This document shows, piece after piece, positions 59,816 through 64,000 of a stretch of 64,000 nucleotides of DNA (the first letter of the stretch is position 1; every line of letters begins with the position of its first letter). Where the stretch lies: assembly GCA_029204225.1 (NCBI GenBank), contig CM055100.1, positions 20,905,589 through 20,969,588 on the forward strand. Reading direction: 5' to 3'. The DNA comes from Diphasiastrum complanatum. Taxonomy: Eukaryota; Streptophyta; Lycopodiopsida; Lycopodiales; Lycopodiaceae. The position numbers and the translations under genes are program-made. The notes under the pieces are model-generated. The model saw nothing but the letters and a program-made list of their open reading frames with translations, was not told the origin of the DNA and did no database searches.

Positions 59816-59879
59816 CTTATGTTTTTTACTTTATGAATTTCTTGAGGTTCGAGCAATTGATTTTGACGTCCCGTCATTT

Positions 59880-60157
59880 CATGACTTGCTTGCTATTTCT
59901 GAACCTTATGTCTTGTTAATGGATAATACTTCAGCAATCTATCTTACGAAATATCCTGTATTTCACTAAAAACCGAAGCACATAGCTAACAAATATTATG
60001 TGATTCAGGACTTAGTCGAGAAGAAGATACTCAAGATAGTCTTCATACCCACAGAGGAAATGACAGCTGATATCTTTACAAAGCCACTCAGTAAAGCTAT
60101 GTTCGAGAAGCAACAAAGAAGATTGGGGTTAATTCAACTACCACTTTGAGAGAGAGC
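59880..60157 (+). pseudogene. Copia G second copy: RNase H tail
   Basis: Reads LMDNTSAIYLTKYPVFH, then HIANKYYVIQDLVEKKILKI, EMTADIFTKPLSKAMFEKQQ and a stop, followed by the purine tract TTTGAGAGAGAGC. Matches the minus-strand copy at 51241-51511 closely. One in-frame stop at about 59968. Everything upstream is missing. Confidence 0.88.
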
Positions 60158-60757
60158 TGTAGAACAACTGACCAAACAGATTATGATTCTACTAACAAAG
60201 CGCGCAGTTTACTTGACAAAGGATGAGAAAGAGATGAACGGGAATTCGAAACATTTTTATTCGTGACCAAATTGAAAATATTCGCGAAGGATTCGCGAAA
60301 TTTGTCGTGCAGTCAACTCGAAAGATTTGCGAAACAGTTTCTTGTAGAAGCTCGTGGCTTTCTTGTTGAAGCTCGAAAGATTTGCGAACAGAATCTTGTC
60401 GCAAAATTTTTTGCTACTTGTTCAAGCCTCAGAGGTCGCTAAATTGTCGCGAACAATTCAGAAATCTTCTAGATTGTTCTTCAAGCTCACCTGTCACAAA
60501 ATTATCTCGAACAGTTGGCGAAATATTCTAGATTTCTTCTTCAAACTCAAGAATTGTCATCTGTCGCGAACAATTCGTGAAAGACGAAAATGTCGTGAAG
60601 AGACAAGTGTCGCGAACAATTCGCGAAACACAAAGCTGAGACGAAGAGATGGACTGTCGTAAATAATTTGCGAGCAAATTTTATTTGAGCCTAGAAACAG
60701 AGCTCAAACTTGCATCGTGTTCTCTGTGGAAGAATAATTACTATTTTTTCTACAAAG
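60158..60757 (+). mobile_element. Copia G LTR (plus)
   Basis: Starts TGTAGAACAAC after the purine tract. It carries a dense array of CGCGAA/TTCGCG words, e.g. CGCGAACAATTCGCGAAAC at 60611-60629. The right end is uncertain; similarity to 48780-48838 ends near 60757. Confidence 0.75.
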
Positions 60758-61079
60758 ATCAGCTTTGGGTGAAGAGTCTTTTCAGTTTCTTGATCTTCCT
60801 CAGATCTCTATGAATTCAAAATTAGCTTACTGAATCTATCTCGGGTAGATCCAATCATTTCATTTTCATCCTAGGTTCTAGATTGCCCAAAAACAATTTC
60901 TTAGTATATTGTTTCTTTGGGGATTCAGGGATGGGATAGGGTAAAGTGGTCTTAAAGTTTTTAGTCCCCATTCCTCCTTAGTATGTTGTCATACTAGTCA
61001 TGCTTTTACATAATGTCTTAGGAGGTTTAACTTCCTATTCATGATTTCAAAAGATGCTTGAAAAAATTTATGATGAATG
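60758..61079. other. No gene seen
   Basis: Between the Copia G LTR and the remains of copy 2; no coding pattern recognised. Confidence 0.4.
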
Positions 61080-62335
61080 TTAGTAACCGATTAATGTCAG
61101 TAAATAAATTGTTGGAATTATTATAAGCTAGACTTTCTCCTTTCGAGCAATACACTTTATTGATATGAGATGGATTACCAACTATTGTTTGCATACCTTG
61201 GTTTAACATGTCTCTTTTTTTAAATGATGAAATGGTCGTGGGATTAGAAACTTTTTAATATTCACTTGTGCAAATGCCTCATTTTTTATCTTAAACATTG
61301 TTGCATATGCTTCCCTACTGATGCTAGAAAAGTCACATGCCCTTGAAGCAATGTAGTGTCTAATATTTTTCCAACTTCATCCATAATGCTATCAGTAACT
61401 AAAGCCTTGATCTTTTTCATTTTGTTATTGTTTAACATTGATTTCATAGATTTAGAAGTAAAGACAGAGCCTAGTGAGTTTCCAATTGAAATCTCATTGG
61501 CCAAATGGTCTTCAACAACCAATGTTGATCTGCATTGCAAACATAATGTTCATGAAAATGTCAATAAAAGTTAGGACACTCATAGTATTCACAGTAGTAT
61601 ATAATAAGCAAATCAACAGAAAGTTGAAATGAATAAATAACAAAAATAGTGATTATGAATGAATCAAAAAGTTCAAGCAATATTCAATACCAAACAAGCT
61701 ATAACTTACTTGAATGCATGGATTCGTCTTTTTCTATGACCTCCTCTAGATGATAGATCACATATATCCTTGTTTATCAGTTTTTATCTCTTGTTGCTTC
61801 GAACCTTTCTGTTGAGCACATCCATATCTTTAACAAGAGACAAATATGAGATACGCATGGATTGAAATGCAGTTTTTATCTCATCATTACTAGTTGTATG
61901 ATGATGCAAAGAAGATTTCAACCTTTGGATCTCCTTCTTGAACATCTCATTTTCATCCAAACAAGTTTTCAACTTTGTAGATTTTTCTTCACACTCCTTT
62001 GATATTTTCCTTGATTCTTCTTCCAAATAATGTATTCTTTGCATTGAATGTGCATTCCCATAGAGCATCAAATTCTCACAGTAACCCCAAAGGCCATTTT
62101 TACAATGACACATATAGATAATTAACTGACTCACCAAATGAAAATCTGGATGTTGCAATGAACATGGATCAATAGGATACAATGTTTCTGATGACCATAA
62201 ATCTACATGCTTTATCTTTTCTTCCCTGTATCGGACCATATCAGAAGTTGACAATTTGGATTGCTTTGAATTTCTTGTCCTGAACAGAGCATATTCTGGT
62301 GACAAATCCACATGAATATGATAAAGCTTTGTCAT
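61080..62335 (-). pseudogene. Transposase-like gene, copy 2
   Basis: Minus strand. Exon 1 (62335-61710) encodes YHIHVDL, MVRYREE, HVDLWSSETLYPIDP, HPDFHLVSQLIIYMC and GLWGY, then a coiled coil of about 100 residues. It has one stop (61784-61786) before RKRRIHAF and donor GTAAGT. Exon 2 starts at 61529 with STLVVEDHL, IGNSLGSVF and KILDTTLLQG. After a frameshift near 61330 it continues ISREAYATMFKIKNEAFAQV, KKFLIPRPF and NNLFTDINRLLTFI. Every block has a counterpart in the same order at 9837-12540. The later catalytic-like part (GDLK, C-x2-C) is absent; sequence is lost near 61080. Confidence 0.7.
61530..61709 (-). other. Intron 1 of transposase-like gene copy 2
   Basis: 180 bp, GTAAGT...GCAG. 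Same codon and phase as the 118-bp intron at 10459-10576 in copy 1, but of different length and sequence. Confidence 0.8.
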
Positions 62336-62583
62336 CAGTACAATAGTATAGTAACAAACAACATAATGACAATAACAAAACTGGAGATGGCGCTAAACAC
62401 TTGTTTTTGACCCTGGAGATAGAGATGGCGTAGGCTTTGTTTCAGAAATGTTACTCCTAATTCAAATTTTTGAGTGTTCCCAACTATTGGGAGAGAATAT
62501 TTCAGCATTTTGAAAATTATATTTTAACTATGGTTAAGCATTAGTGAAGTTTGATGTGACTAGACTAAGGTGCATTCATTTAT

Positions 62584-63270
62584 GTTGAAAATTGTCACTT
62601 CTCACTTGACATTGGTTCATGTAAATATTGATCAAACATTAGAATATGTTGATGATCTGATTTCACACGTGTGGAGCCTGTTCCCACGTGTGAAAGGATG
62701 TACTTTTCATGTTTGTATATATCCAAATTGATTTTGTATCATTCTAGTTAGTGTGAACATGAAATGACTAGTTTCTAGTCAAGTTGACTAGTCACCTACA
62801 AATTAGCTTTTCCTTGCATGTGCATGAGCAATTCTCCCACATGGCAAGTGGATGTTCACACGTGTGTATATAGTACTAGAAGATAAGAGTTGACCATTTT
62901 TCTGAGATCCTATATTATGGAAATATTCCTATATTCTAGGAGACTAGCTTTTTGGATTTTAGTCATATTCTAGAAAGAAGGTCAACTATTGGATAAGGAT
63001 CAAGGATGGATCAAATGGATAGATCTGAGTGATGTGGCACTCTTCACACGTGTGAAGGCCTGCTGGACTGTACTGTGAAGAATTGAAAAAGATTATCTAT
63101 GTTAGATATAGGGGTCTTATGTTTTTTACATCAAGTATCTAGGTGTAGGATGTTGATAGGAACAAATTTGGCATAGATGACAAATTATGCATTTCCACTT
63201 GTAATGCCACTATTGGGCCAAAATAGGGTAAGAGGCTAAACTCGTGCCAATTAGAGTGTAGACAAGTGTA
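62584..63270 (+). mobile_element. Diverged LTR-like sequence related to element N (plus)
   Basis: Starts TGTTGAAAATTG and contains TTCACACGTGTGGAGCCTG followed by TTCCCACGTGTGAAA, matching the beginning of the element N LTR (read on its own strand: TGTTAAAATTGG and GTGTGGAGCCTGTTCCCA). Further CACACGTGTG boxes lie at about 62856 and 63053. The end is unclear. Confidence 0.5.
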
Positions 63271-63275
63271 ATGCC

Positions 63276-64000
63276 TGTGCAAAAAGTACAAAAAGGACCA
63301 AGAGTGGATCCTAATCTGATCCTCAAGAGGGATTGGTTGTCAGATTACTTGATCTATCAATCTACTTGAGATTAAGATCAATCTAGATCAATTCTAGACA
63401 CAAAATCCTAACAAGAACAATCATTAATTGAAGGTAGGTGTATTTTTTGGTTTCCCACGTGTGAAACCCTGTCTAATTATGGACTCCAACCTGAAAATCA
63501 AGTACACATTGATAGAATCTCAAAACAATCAAAACAAATGTAGACAAATGGAGAGAATCACTCAAAATTGCTTTCAAAACCAAGATTGGTGTCTCACACT
63601 GATTATGGCCAAATGTGGCTCTATATATACAATAAGTGGGAGCTCGTGGTACTGATCATCCCTCTGATCCCACATGTGTGAAGGTGCTTTGTCATATGAT
63701 GATTCATCATGCAAAACTGACACTTGGACAAAACCTTCTATTTTGAGCACTTTTGGTCCATTTTCCTTCTATATGGAGATCTACTTGAAAATCTTCTAGA
63801 AGTCCAAATTCGCCTACTTCAGCTTATTCCACACGTGTGAGCTGTCCTCTACACATGGGATGTGACACCTAACCAAAATATTTGGCTCATGCAATCAATA
63901 GATTGATGCCATGTGTCATATATCTAGAAAACTAGTTTTTGGCCTTTTTAGCCACTAGAACTTGAATTAAATCATATGTACAACCTATATGATTACGGTA
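63276..64000 (-). mobile_element. Element N-family LTR (minus), cut by window end
   Basis: From TGTGCAAAAAGTAC it parallels the element N LTR: AAAAAGGACCAAGAGTGGATC, GGATTGG, CCCACGTGTGAAAC, ATGGCCAAATG, TCTAGAAAACTAG, GCCACTAGA and TGTACAACCTATATGA appear in the same order. It is clearly the same family but more diverged than the 28.7/32.4 kb pair. Confidence 0.75.

Overview
This is repeat-rich nuclear DNA from a land plant or close relative. The evidence is plant-type Ty1/Copia and Ty3/Gypsy elements primed by initiator Met-tRNA, hAT relics, long GA/CT tracts, and one intron-containing host gene whose protein matches the plant ERD2-like receptor family. There are no bacterial gene clusters, rRNA genes, intact tRNA genes or CRISPR arrays. 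I cannot name the species.

Layout: 1-4.6 kb has a Gypsy-like scrap, strong palindromes and a decayed Copia element (A). 4.6-9.2 kb is gene-poor and holds a textbook hAT-type MITE, an 86-bp tRNA-like retroposon and a Copia scrap (D). 9.4-16.1 kb is bounded by an inverted repeat. It holds an unusual multi-exon transposase-like gene that was split by a 1,500-bp solo LTR and then truncated by a Gypsy integrase-chromodomain fragment. 17-27.7 kb is Copia C nested in Copia B. 27.7-36.4 kb is minus-strand Copia E, whose integrase is split by a complete non-autonomous LTR element (N, 4.5 kb, TTATC target duplication). N carries no reverse transcriptase; it encodes a zinc-knuckle start followed by a long unknown ORF with an internal duplication. 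38-39.7 kb is Copia and LTR debris.

41.5-46.6 kb is the only convincing host gene: six exons encoding a 271-residue KDEL-receptor-like membrane protein. Its fourth intron has grown to 2.7 kb and holds retroelement and palindromic insertions. 48-51 kb has hAT fragments on both strands. 50.8-53.5 kb is Copia G (minus), and its other copy's tail is at 59.9-60.8 kb. 53.5-58.3 kb is featureless apart from hairpins. 58.3-59.8 kb joins a Copia scrap to a second, different transposase-like fragment. 61.1-62.3 kb holds a second copy (minus strand) of the unusual gene from 9.8 kb, with the same intron position and phase. 62.6-64 kb has LTRs related to element N.

The best candidates for undescribed biology are element N with its ORF, and the transposase-like gene family present in two diverged copies. 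Almost everything except the receptor gene is inactivated by stops, frameshifts or truncation.
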